23,919 bases of DNA from assembly GCA_045594645.1 (NCBI GenBank), contig JAZNYY010000073.1:1-23919 (forward strand), given 5' to 3'. Made by a program: the position numbers and the translations under genes. The notes under the pieces were generated by a model that saw nothing but the letters and a program-made list of their open reading frames with translations, searched no databases and was not told the DNA's origin. Position 1 is the first letter of the stretch, and every line of letters starts with the position of its first letter. Origin of the DNA: Fimenecus sp045594645 (GTDB lineage Bacteria; Bacillota; Clostridia; Oscillospirales; Acutalibacteraceae). Of the stretch, positions 1 to 6,993 are shown piece after piece.

Positions 1-1347
1 CCAACACTTGTTTCTTTTGCAGTTACAACAGGTAAAGTTGATGAGGTAATTACACCGGAATTCAAGTCAGCAGGTCATAAAACTGTAATTTTGAAGCCCG
101 AATATAACGAAAACGGAATTCCTGTTGCATCTTCTCTTATTGATACCTTCAATAAGGTTACAGAGCTTGCTCGCGCAGGTAAGGTTGCATCTTGCTACAC
201 AGTTACTTACGGTGGTGTTGCAGAAGCTGTTATGAAAATGGCATTCGGTAATGATATCGGCTTCAAGTATGACGATAATCTTTCTGTAAATGATATTTTT
301 GATTATGCTTACGGTAGCTTTGTAATCGAACTTGCACAAGATGTTGATGTAGGTACTGTAATCGGTTACACAACCGATACAAAGGCTATTGAATATAAGA
401 ACAGTACTCTTACTCTTGATTCACTTCTTAATGCTTATGAGAATAAGCTTGAGTCTGTATATGCTTGTAACATTAAAACCGCAGGCAATACATATCCTGC
501 TTACGAATTTAAAGCAGAAAACAGAGTAGCGCCCGCAATTAAGGTTGCAAAACCCAAAGTTCTTATTCCTGCATTCCCCGGAACAAACTGTGAATTCGAC
601 ACAAAGAAAGTGCTTGAGTTAGCAGGTGCAAAGGCAGAGATTCTTGTTATTAACAACCTTTCTGCTTCTCATATTGCAAAATCTGTTGAGACTTTCGCAG
701 AAAATATGAAGGATGCTCAAATGATTTTCATTCCCGGTGGTTTCTCAGGTGGTGACGAGCCCGACGGTTCAGGTAAGTTTATTACTGCATTCTTCCGTAA
801 CCCCGAAATCAAAGAGGGTGTTACCGAACTTCTCGAAAACCGAGATGGTCTTATGGCAGGTATCTGTAACGGCTTCCAAGCACTTATCAAGCTCGGTCTT
901 GTACCTTATGGTAAGATTATTGATACTGATGAAAATTGCCCTACACTTACATTCAATACAATCGGTCGCCATCAGTCGAGACTTGTTCGCACAAGAATTG
1001 CTTCTAACAAGTCTCCTTGGTTGGCTGCAACAAATGTTGGTGATATTTATACTGTTCCGATTTCGCACGGCGAAGGTCGTTTCCTTTGCAGTGATGAGCT
1101 TGTAAAACAGCTTGCTGATAACGGGCAGATTGCTACACAGTATGTTGACCTTAATGGTGTACCAACTGATGACATTCATTTCAATCCCAACAACTCAATT
1201 GCTGCTATTGAGGGTATTACTTCACCCGACGGCAGAGTATTTGGTAAAATGGGTCACTCAGAGCGAATTGGCTATGGTCTTTATAAGAATGTGCTCGGTG
1301 AGTATGATATGAAGATGTTTGAATCTGCAGTTAAGTATTTTAAATAA
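1..1347 (+). CDS. purL: Phosphoribosylformylglycinamidine synthase (PurL, single-chain with glutaminase domain), 3' part
   Basis: The reading frame is open from base 1, so the gene starts outside the window; 448 residues are visible of a protein usually over 1,200 long. It makes FGAM from FGAR, ATP and glutamine in purine synthesis. The first ~170 residues belong to the second AIRS-related ATP-binding half (GGVAEAVMKM stretch). From about residue 175 a class I glutamine amidotransferase domain follows: it opens with PAFPGTNCEFDT, has the nucleophile Cys289 in AGICNGFQA, the SHGEGRF loop, and the His/Glu pair in GHSERIGYG. The fusion of synthetase and glutaminase is seen directly; many Firmicutes instead use separate PurL, PurQ and PurS, so this is the large form. 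The gene ends at a strong terminator, facing the convergent rex gene. Confidence 0.96.
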   Translation, partial: PTLVSFAVTTGKVDEVITPEFKSAGHKTVILKPEYNENGIPVASSLIDTFNKVTELARAGKVASCYTVTYGGVAEAVMKMAFGNDIGFKYDDNLSVNDIFDYAYGSFVIELAQDVDVGTVIGYTTDTKAIEYKNSTLTLDSLLNAYENKLESVYACNIKTAGNTYPAYEFKAENRVAPAIKVAKPKVLIPAFPGTNCEFDTKKVLELAGAKAEILVINNLSASHIAKSVETFAENMKDAQMIFIPGGFSGGDEPDGSGKFITAFFRNPEIKEGVTELLENRDGLMAGICNGFQALIKLGLVPYGKIIDTDENCPTLTFNTIGRHQSRLVRTRIASNKSPWLAATNVGDIYTVPISHGEGRFLCSDELVKQLADNGQIATQYVDLNGVPTDDIHFNPNNSIAAIEGITSPDGRVFGKMGHSERIGYGLYKNVLGEYDMKMFESAVKYFK

Positions 1348-1365
1348 TCATAATCGCATAAAAAT

Positions 1366-1398
1366 AACCCCTACCGATTTGGTAGGGGTTAACTTTTT
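1366..1398. terminator. Bidirectional intrinsic terminator between purL and rex
   Basis: A perfect 10-bp stem AACCCCTACC / GGTAGGGGTT (1366-1375 with 1381-1390) has a 5-base loop. It is followed by a T run on the plus strand (AACTTTTTG) and preceded by an A run (AAAAAT), which gives a T run on the minus strand. It lies between two convergent genes, so it probably stops both purL and the acn-icd-rex operon. Confidence 0.9.
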
Positions 1399-1402
1399 GT
1401 TA

Positions 1403-2041
1403 TCAATCATTAAGATTGCTTACATGATAGCTTAATGTCATAAGACTGTCACTCAAGTGAACATTTTCAACTGCAACATTAGGATAATTTGCAGAAATAT
1501 CATAATGACTGAAATTCCAAAATCCTTTGATACCAAGTTCAACAAGTTGTGGTGCTAAAACCTCGGCGGCTGAGCTTGGAATACAAAGCACTGCAACTGT
1601 AGGGGAATTATCTCTGCAGAAATCATATAAACCGTCTGTGTGTCTTATGGGCAATCCGCGAAGCAACTGACCTGTTAGTGCGGGGTTGCGGTCAAATATA
1701 CCGATTACATTAAAGCCTCTTTGTTCAAAAGACATATGTAAAGCCACTGCTTTGCCCAGATTACCTGCACCAATAATAATTGCTTTACGATTACTGTTTA
1801 CACCAAGAATATTGCCGATTTCATTATACAGACTCTCAATATTATATCCGTAGCCTTGCTGACCAAAACCGCCAAAGCAGTTTAAATCCTGACGAATTTG
1901 TGAAGCAGTAAAGCCCATTCTGTTTGATAAATCTTTTGAAGAAATTCTGACAATGCCTTGTTCTTTTAATTCACCTAAAAATCTGTAATAACGGGGTAGA
2001 CGCTTTATGACAGAAATTGATACTCCATCATTTTTAGCCAT
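1403..2041 (-). CDS. rex: Redox-sensing transcriptional repressor Rex
   Basis: Rex senses the NADH/NAD+ ratio and represses fermentation and central-metabolism genes when NADH is low. The 212-residue product has the N-terminal winged-helix DNA-binding domain (VIKRLPRYYRFL, then ISSKDLSNRMGFTASQIRQD), the linker FGGFGQQGYGYN, and a Rossmann domain with the nucleotide loop IIGAGNLGKA and IGIFDRNP. I place the start at the ATG at 2041. A GTG three codons upstream lies inside the ribosome binding site AAGAGGTG and is unlikely to be used. The gene is last in an operon, 12 bases after icd. Because the shared promoter upstream of acn carries Rex-like operators, Rex probably regulates its own operon (inference). 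Confidence 0.97.
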   Translation of the reverse strand: MAKNDGVSISVIKRLPRYYRFLGELKEQGIVRISSKDLSNRMGFTASQIRQDLNCFGGFGQQGYGYNIESLYNEIGNILGVNSNRKAIIIGAGNLGKAVALHMSFEQRGFNVIGIFDRNPALTGQLLRGLPIRHTDGLYDFCRDNSPTVAVLCIPSSAAEVLAPQLVELGIKGFWNFSHYDISANYPNVAVENVHLSDSLMTLSYHVSNLND

Positions 2042-2053
2042 AATTTTCACCTC

Positions 2054-3217
2054 TTATGAAAGCTTTTTAACAGTTTCCATTACATAATCGCCGAAGTCAC
2101 TGCAGGTTGCACCATTGTCACGACCTGTGATTACAAGCTTCTTTTCTTCAAGCATACAAATGTCAAGTGCTCTTTCAAGTAAATCAGCCTCTTTCTGCTT
2201 GCCAATGTGTGAAAGAAGCATAACTGTTGCACGAAGCATTGAGCAGGGGTCTGCATACTGACCGCGACCTTCACGAATCATACGAGGAGCTGAGCCGTGA
2301 ATAGCCTCAAACATTGCGTAACGCTTGCCGAGGTTTGCACTACCTGCAGTACCAACACCGCCCTGGAACTCTGCAGCTTCATCAGTAATAATATCACCGT
2401 AAAGGTTAGGAAGAATAAACACTTTAAAGTCTTTTCTTCTCTTTTCGTCGATAAGTTTTGCAGTTGTGATGTCAACATACCACTCATCAGTTGTGATTTC
2501 TGGGTATTCTTCACCAACAGACTTACAAATACGAAGGAATTTACCATCTGTTGTCTTGATAACATTAGCTTTGTTGATAATTGAAACTCTTTCTTTGCCG
2601 TTCTTTCTTGCATAGTCATAAGCGGCACGGGCAATTCTTTCTGTACCCTCACTTGTTGTAACAACAAAGTCCATTGCAAGCTCATCGGTAACATTAACAC
2701 CCTTTGAGCCGACTGCATATGCACCCTCAGTATTTTCACGGAAGAATGTCCAGTCAATACCTTGTTCTGGAACTTTAACGGGACGAACATTAGCAAAAAG
2801 GTCAAGTTCTTTACGCATTGCTACATTTGCACTTTCAATGTTTGGCCATGGGTCGCCAGCCTGAGGAGTTGTTGTGGGTCCCTTAAGAATTACATGACAT
2901 TCTTTAAGCTCTGCAAGAACATCATCGGGGATTGCTTTCATTACTGCAACACGGTTTTCAATTGTAAGACCGTCAATATACTTAAACTCAATTCTGCCAC
3001 TTGCTACTTCATCTGCAAGCATATATTCAAGAACTCTTGCTGATTCCTTTGTGATAATCGGACCAATTCCGTCACCACCGCAAACACCGATAATGATTTT
3101 ATCAAGTTTTTCAAAGTCAACAAATTCTTTTTCTGCTTTGATTTTCTCATTTCTTGCAAGCTGTTCTCTGATGAGAGCCTCATATTTTGCAAGAGCTTCT
3201 TTAATCTGCTGTTCCAT
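2054..3217 (-). CDS. icd: Isocitrate dehydrogenase (isocitrate/isopropylmalate dehydrogenase family)
   Basis: This 387-residue beta-decarboxylating dehydrogenase most likely converts isocitrate to 2-oxoglutarate, supplying glutamate. Visible family motifs, in order, are GVCGGDGIGP, LKGPTTTPQ, the substrate-binding arginine segment NVRPVKV, FRENTEGAYAVG, INKANVIKTTDG, the metal-binding aspartates in NLYGDIITDEAAEFQGG, and the coenzyme loop AIHGSAP. Isopropylmalate dehydrogenase is the main alternative; the aconitase gene 11 bases upstream and the absence of leuC/leuD favour isocitrate. The residues after AIHGSAP (RMIREG) do not show the Lys-Tyr pair of the E. coli NADP enzyme, so coenzyme choice is left open. 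A charged N-terminal extension of about 35 residues precedes the catalytic core. Its AAGGAG ribosome binding site overlaps the acn stop codon, suggesting coupled translation. Confidence 0.9.
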   Translation of the reverse strand: MEQQIKEALAKYEALIREQLARNEKIKAEKEFVDFEKLDKIIIGVCGGDGIGPIITKESARVLEYMLADEVASGRIEFKYIDGLTIENRVAVMKAIPDDVLAELKECHVILKGPTTTPQAGDPWPNIESANVAMRKELDLFANVRPVKVPEQGIDWTFFRENTEGAYAVGSKGVNVTDELAMDFVVTTSEGTERIARAAYDYARKNGKERVSIINKANVIKTTDGKFLRICKSVGEEYPEITTDEWYVDITTAKLIDEKRRKDFKVFILPNLYGDIITDEAAEFQGGVGTAGSANLGKRYAMFEAIHGSAPRMIREGRGQYADPCSMLRATVMLLSHIGKQKEADLLERALDICMLEEKKLVITGRDNGATCSDFGDYVMETVKKLS

Positions 3218-3228
3218 ATTAACACTCC

Positions 3229-5160
3229 TTAAAAGTTTGATTTTGTGTAGTTTAAAAGTCCGCCTGCAAGAATAATGTCTTTCTGACGCTGTGAAAGGTC
3301 ATATTTAAGCTCATATTCTTCGCCAGTAGTAAGATTAACAAGTACTGCGGGCTCATTGTTTATAATAGCATTTTTAATTCCCTTAAGGCTTAATTCATCG
3401 CCTTGAGAAATCTTATCATAATCGTCTGAATTAGCAAAATTTAAGGGGAGAATACCTGCGTTGATAAGGTTTGCACAGTGAATTCTTGCAAATGACTTTG
3501 TAATTACTGCCTTAACTCCAAGGTAAAGAGGTACAAGTGCAGCATGCTCACGAGATGAGCCCTGACCATAGTTGGCACCGCCAATTACTATACCTTTTCC
3601 CTCTGCTTTAATTCTTTCGGGGAATGTTTTATCGCAAACGCCGAAGCAATACTGTGAAAGGAAAGGAATATTTGAACGGTAGGGGAGGATTTTAGCACCT
3701 GCGGGCATAATGTGGTCAGTTGTAATGTCATCGCCAACCTTGAGTACTGCTTTGGCAGTAATATCATCACCCATAGGCTCGCTGTTGGGGAATGGCTTAA
3801 TATTTGGACCATACATAACCTCAACATCTTTTGCCTCTTCAGGAGTTGCGGGCATAGCAACCATATTATCATTAATGATAAATTCTTCAGGGAGCTTGAT
3901 TTCGGGGAATTCTCCTAAATCTCTTGGGTCAGTAAGATAACCTGTAAGAGCAGATGCGGCTGCAACTTCGGGGCTTACAAGGTAAATTCCTGCGTCTGCT
4001 GTACCTGAACGACCCTCAAAGTTTCTGTTGAAAGTACGAAGTGATACACCTGCTGAATTAGGTGACTGTCCCATACCAATGCAAGGACCACAAGCACTTT
4101 CGAGAATTCGCGCGCCCGCATCAATCATATCAGCTAAAGCGCCGTTCTGCGAAATCATATTGAGAACCTGCTTTGAACCGGGAGCGATTGAAAGGCTTAC
4201 TGCAGGATTAACTGTTTTGCCTTTAAGAATTGCTGCAACCTTCATCATATCGAGAAGTGATGAGTTTGTGCATGAACCAATACAAACCTGGTCAACTTTG
4301 ATTTTGCCGATTTCTGTAACAGACTTTACTCTGTCGGGCATATGTGGGCAAGCTGCCATTGGTGCGAGTGATGATAAGTCAATATCAATTACTTCATCAT
4401 ATACTGCATCTTCGTCAGCCTTAAGCTCAATCCAATCTTCTTCACGGCCTTGAGCCTTTAAGAATGCCTTTGTAACATCGTCAGAGGGGAATACAGAAGT
4501 TGTCGCACCAAGCTCTGCACCCATATTTGTGATTGTTGCACGCTCGGGAACTGAAAGAGTAGCAACGCCTTCACCGCCATATTCAATAATCTTGCCTACG
4601 CCACCTTTAACGGTCATAATACGAAGAACCTCAAGAATTACATCTTTTGCGGCAACCCAAGGACTGAGCTTACCGGTAAGATTAACTCTAACCATTTTAG
4701 GCATTGTAATATAATATGTACCGCCGCCCATAGCAACTGCAACATCAAGACCACCGGCACCCATTGCAAGCATACCGATACCACCACCGGTTGGTGTGTG
4801 GCTGTCAGAGCCGATTAATGTTTTACCAGGCTTGCCGAAACGCTCAAGATGTACCTGATGGCAAATACCGTTACCGGGGCGTGAAAAACGAATTCCGCGC
4901 TTTTTAGCAACGCTCTGAATAAACCTGTGGTCATCTGCATTTTCAAAGCCTGTTTGTAATGTATTATGGTCAATATAAGCAACTGAAAGTTCAGTTTTTA
5001 CCTGCTCAATACCCATAGCTTCAAGCTCAAGATATGCCATTGTACCTGTAGCATCCTGAGTTAATGTCTGGTCAATCTTAAGACCAACTTCACTGCCAAT
5101 AGTCATATCACCGCTGACAAGGTGTGATTTAATAAGTTTTTGTCCGATTGTCATTCCCAT
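3229..5160 (-). CDS. acnA: Aconitate hydratase (single-chain, short Aquifex-like type)
   Basis: Aconitase isomerises citrate to isocitrate through a [4Fe-4S] cluster. The 643-residue protein has the three cluster cysteines: Cys297 in CIGSCTNSS and Cys357/Cys360 in ACGPCIGMG. It also shows the substrate-site segment GSDSHTPTGGGIGM and a C-terminal swivel domain with GGANYGQGSSREHAALVP. At 643 residues it is shorter than the ~900-residue Bacillus CitB type and matches the compact form found in Clostridia and Aquifex; the isopropylmalate isomerase family is the alternative, but the fused swivel domain argues for aconitase. It is the first gene of acn-icd-rex. The ATG at 5160 follows AAGGAG with about 9 bases spacing. 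The upstream promoter overlaps candidate Rex sites. Confidence 0.94.
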   Translation of the reverse strand: MGMTIGQKLIKSHLVSGDMTIGSEVGLKIDQTLTQDATGTMAYLELEAMGIEQVKTELSVAYIDHNTLQTGFENADDHRFIQSVAKKRGIRFSRPGNGICHQVHLERFGKPGKTLIGSDSHTPTGGGIGMLAMGAGGLDVAVAMGGGTYYITMPKMVRVNLTGKLSPWVAAKDVILEVLRIMTVKGGVGKIIEYGGEGVATLSVPERATITNMGAELGATTSVFPSDDVTKAFLKAQGREEDWIELKADEDAVYDEVIDIDLSSLAPMAACPHMPDRVKSVTEIGKIKVDQVCIGSCTNSSLLDMMKVAAILKGKTVNPAVSLSIAPGSKQVLNMISQNGALADMIDAGARILESACGPCIGMGQSPNSAGVSLRTFNRNFEGRSGTADAGIYLVSPEVAAASALTGYLTDPRDLGEFPEIKLPEEFIINDNMVAMPATPEEAKDVEVMYGPNIKPFPNSEPMGDDITAKAVLKVGDDITTDHIMPAGAKILPYRSNIPFLSQYCFGVCDKTFPERIKAEGKGIVIGGANYGQGSSREHAALVPLYLGVKAVITKSFARIHCANLINAGILPLNFANSDDYDKISQGDELSLKGIKNAIINNEPAVLVNLTTGEEYELKYDLSQRQKDIILAGGLLNYTKSNF

Positions 5161-5181
5161 TGATTATCACTCCTTAAGACT

Positions 5182-5199
5182 TTTTCAATTTTTTAACAA
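5182..5199 (-). promoter_or_regulatory. Candidate Rex operator 2, just downstream of the start of transcription
   Basis: TTGTTAAAAAATTGAAAA (minus strand) has one perfect half-site TTGTTAA and a 5-of-7 second half-site, 12 of 14 positions in total. It begins a few bases after the predicted transcription start of acn. AT-rich background makes chance matches possible; the pairing with operator 1 and with rex raises the odds. Confidence 0.55.
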
Positions 5200-5208
5200 T
5201 CTTTTTTA

Positions 5209-5237
5209 ATTTTATAATATTGTTACAAATTTGTCAA
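5209..5237 (-). promoter_or_regulatory. Sigma-A promoter of the acn-icd-rex operon
   Basis: On the minus strand a perfect -35 TTGACA (5237-5232) is followed after 17 bases by a -10 TAAAAT (5214-5209). The expected start of transcription is near 5202, about 40 bases before the acn start codon. The -35 box and spacer coincide with one Rex-like palindrome, and a second lies just after the start point. Confidence 0.75.
5220..5237 (-). promoter_or_regulatory. Candidate Rex operator 1, overlapping the -35 and spacer
   Basis: TTGACAAATTTGTAACAA matches the commonly described Gram-positive Rex consensus TTGTTAA-N4-TTAACAA at 11 of 14 specified positions. It covers the -35 box, so binding would block RNA polymerase. 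The rex gene is in the operon this promoter drives. Binding itself is inferred. Confidence 0.55.
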
Positions 5238-5276
5238 TATATAATACATATTAAAAAAGTAATTTTCATCAAAATA

Positions 5277-5305
5277 TTGATATTAGAAATTAAATATGAT
5301 ACAAT
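5277..5305 (+). promoter_or_regulatory. Sigma-A promoter (extended -10) for tepA-uppP-ftsK-ygiQ-mbl
   Basis: TTGATA (5277-5282), a 17-base spacer, and TACAAT (5300-5305) preceded by TGA give an extended -10 promoter. It is the only good plus-strand promoter before a run of five closely spaced genes ending at 12284. Confidence 0.7.
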
Positions 5306-5332
5306 ATTTAGCAGTGCACATAAATATTTGTA

Positions 5333-5372
5333 ACCTTTCAGGTAAAAATAATTTTATAAATTTTTGAAAGGT
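5333..5372 (+). promoter_or_regulatory. Leader hairpin that can occlude the tepA ribosome binding site
   Basis: ACCTTTCA (5333-5340) is perfectly complementary to TGAAAGGT (5365-5372), which contains the only plausible ribosome binding site (GAAAGGTG) of the next gene. The 24-base loop is AU-rich. Folding would hide the site; the regulatory meaning is inference. Confidence 0.45.
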
Positions 5373-5380
5373 GATTATCT

Positions 5381-6103
5381 ATGTGTATATATTTTAATGA
5401 CTTTACAGCTCCTGCAGAGGCAAACAGTAGCAATGATGTTACTAATGAAGAAAGCACGGTAGATGTTGATTCTCAAATAACCGATAATGGTGTATTTTCA
5501 GTAAAAAATAACGGAAGATATATTCATTGTTTAACAATTATCGGGCAGATTGAGGGGCATTATATTCTGCCTCCGTCAAATAAGACCACAAAGTATGAAC
5601 ATGTTATTCCGCAGCTTGTAGCTATTGAAGAAAGCGAAGAAATCGACGGACTTCTTATTATTCTCAATACAGTCGGTGGCGATATTGAAGCAGGACTTGC
5701 AATTGCAGAGCTTATTTCGGGTATGAAAAAGCCAACTGCGTCTTTAGTATTAGGTGGAGGTCACTCAATCGGTGTTCCTTTAGCGGTTTCTGCTGACCGT
5801 TCATTTATTGTTCCAACGGCTACAATGACTATTCATCCCGTGAGAATGAACGGTTTGGTGCTTGGTGTTCCTCAGACATTATCATATTTTGATAAAATGC
5901 AGGAGAGAATAGTAAGCTTTGTATCACAGAATTCAACAATACCGCCCGAGCGTTTTCGTGAGCTAATGATGGCAACAGGTGAGCTTGTAATGGATGTAGG
6001 TACTGTTCTTGACGGTGAAAATGCAGTTAAAGAGGGCTTAATTGACAATATTGGCAATTTAAAAGACGCAATGTCATATTTATATTCTGAAATTGAAAAA
6101 TAA
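5381..6103 (+). CDS. tepA: ClpP/crotonase-fold serine protease, TepA (YmfB)-like
   Basis: The 240-residue protein has a ClpP-like fold. A variable, acidic ~40-residue N-terminus is followed by the beta-strand segment LTIIGQIEGHY, the oxyanion segment LNTVGGDIEAGLAIAE, the presumed nucleophile Ser129 in GGGHSIGVPLA, and the presumed catalytic His152 in MTIHPVRM. In Bacillus subtilis the related TepA lies next to spoIIIE, and here the gene is followed by uppP and ftsK/spoIIIE, so the context agrees. Described roles include protein export and degradation of small acid-soluble proteins; I cannot tell the substrate. The ribosome binding site GAAAGGTG is 8 bases from ATG and lies in a potential hairpin. 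Ordinary ClpP is the alternative, but the divergent active-site segments favour TepA. Confidence 0.85.
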   Translation: MCIYFNDFTAPAEANSSNDVTNEESTVDVDSQITDNGVFSVKNNGRYIHCLTIIGQIEGHYILPPSNKTTKYEHVIPQLVAIEESEEIDGLLIILNTVGGDIEAGLAIAELISGMKKPTASLVLGGGHSIGVPLAVSADRSFIVPTATMTIHPVRMNGLVLGVPQTLSYFDKMQERIVSFVSQNSTIPPERFRELMMATGELVMDVGTVLDGENAVKEGLIDNIGNLKDAMSYLYSEIEK

Positions 6104-6117
6104 ATGGAGATGAAATT

Positions 6118-6978
6118 ATGTCAGTAATCAAAGCAATAATTCTCGGTATAGTTCAGGGCGTTACTGAATTCTTACCAATTTCAAGTAGTGGTCATCTTTC
6201 ACTTTTTCAGCACTTTTTAGGTGTAAGCGGTGAAGGCTCATTACTTTTCTCGGTGCTTCTTCACTTGGGAACACTTATTGCAGTTTTTATAGTGTTCCAT
6301 AAAACAATTTTTGAGCTTGTAGTTGAAGCTATAGCTTTAATTAAAGATATTTTCACAGGCAAATTTAAATATAAAGAATTAAAAGGCAAAAAGAAAATGC
6401 TTGTAATGTTCTTTTTCTCATGTTTACCGCTTTTACTTCTATTAGTTCCGGTTGGTAATGATATGAAGCTTATGGATTGGCTTGGCGGACTTTCTGAAGA
6501 CGACAGCATTCTTGTAGAAGGCTTCTGTTTCTTGGTTACGGGCGCATTGTTGCTCACTTCTACATATATTTCAAAGAAGAAAACACTTAATAGAGAAGTT
6601 AACACAACTGACGCATTTGCAGTAGGTCTTGCGCAAGTATTTGCTGCAGGCTTTCCCGGTATTTCTCGTTCAGGTTCAACAATTTCAACCGGTATGATAT
6701 GTGGTGTTTCAAAAGAATACATGGTTGAATATTCTTTCATTCTCGGTATTCCTGCAATAATTGTTGCAAATATTGTTGAATTTAAAGATGCAGTTGAAGC
6801 AGGAGCACAGCTTGAGTTACTGCCGACAATTATAGGTATTCTTGTTGCCGCTGTGGTCGGTGTTGCTTGTATCAAGCTTTTACAGTGGATTTTGAAAAAA
6901 GATATGTGGAAATATTTCGGTTATTATTGCCTCGTTATAGGCGTTTTCACAATTATCTGTAGTATTATCGAACTTTAA
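6118..6978 (+). CDS. uppP: Undecaprenyl-diphosphatase UppP (BacA)
   Basis: This integral membrane phosphatase dephosphorylates undecaprenyl pyrophosphate so that the lipid carrier of cell-wall synthesis can be reused; members can raise bacitracin tolerance. The 286-residue product shows the two signature segments, GVTEFLPISSSGH at residues 14-26 (Glu17) and PGISRSGSTIS at residues 180-190 (Arg184), and multiple hydrophobic helices throughout. Length is typical (about 265-290). It begins 14 bases after the tepA-like gene and ends 15 bases before ftsK, so it is co-transcribed with them. ATG is preceded by AATGGAGATG, a modest ribosome binding site. Confidence 0.96.
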   Translation: MSVIKAIILGIVQGVTEFLPISSSGHLSLFQHFLGVSGEGSLLFSVLLHLGTLIAVFIVFHKTIFELVVEAIALIKDIFTGKFKYKELKGKKKMLVMFFFSCLPLLLLLVPVGNDMKLMDWLGGLSEDDSILVEGFCFLVTGALLLTSTYISKKKTLNREVNTTDAFAVGLAQVFAAGFPGISRSGSTISTGMICGVSKEYMVEYSFILGIPAIIVANIVEFKDAVEAGAQLELLPTIIGILVAAVVGVACIKLLQWILKKDMWKYFGYYCLVIGVFTIICSIIEL

Positions 6979-6993
6979 TTTGGAGAGATTTTA

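Noticed and set aside
2042..2050. Earlier GTG start for rex
   Set aside because: The GTG is part of the ribosome binding site AAGAGGTG; the ATG at 2041 has correct spacing.
4028..4453. Plus-strand open frame opposite acn
   Set aside because: Antisense to conserved aconitase motifs, and no ribosome binding site or plausible protein.
6261..6875. Minus-strand open frame opposite uppP
   Set aside because: Mirror of a well-supported membrane protein gene; no family features.
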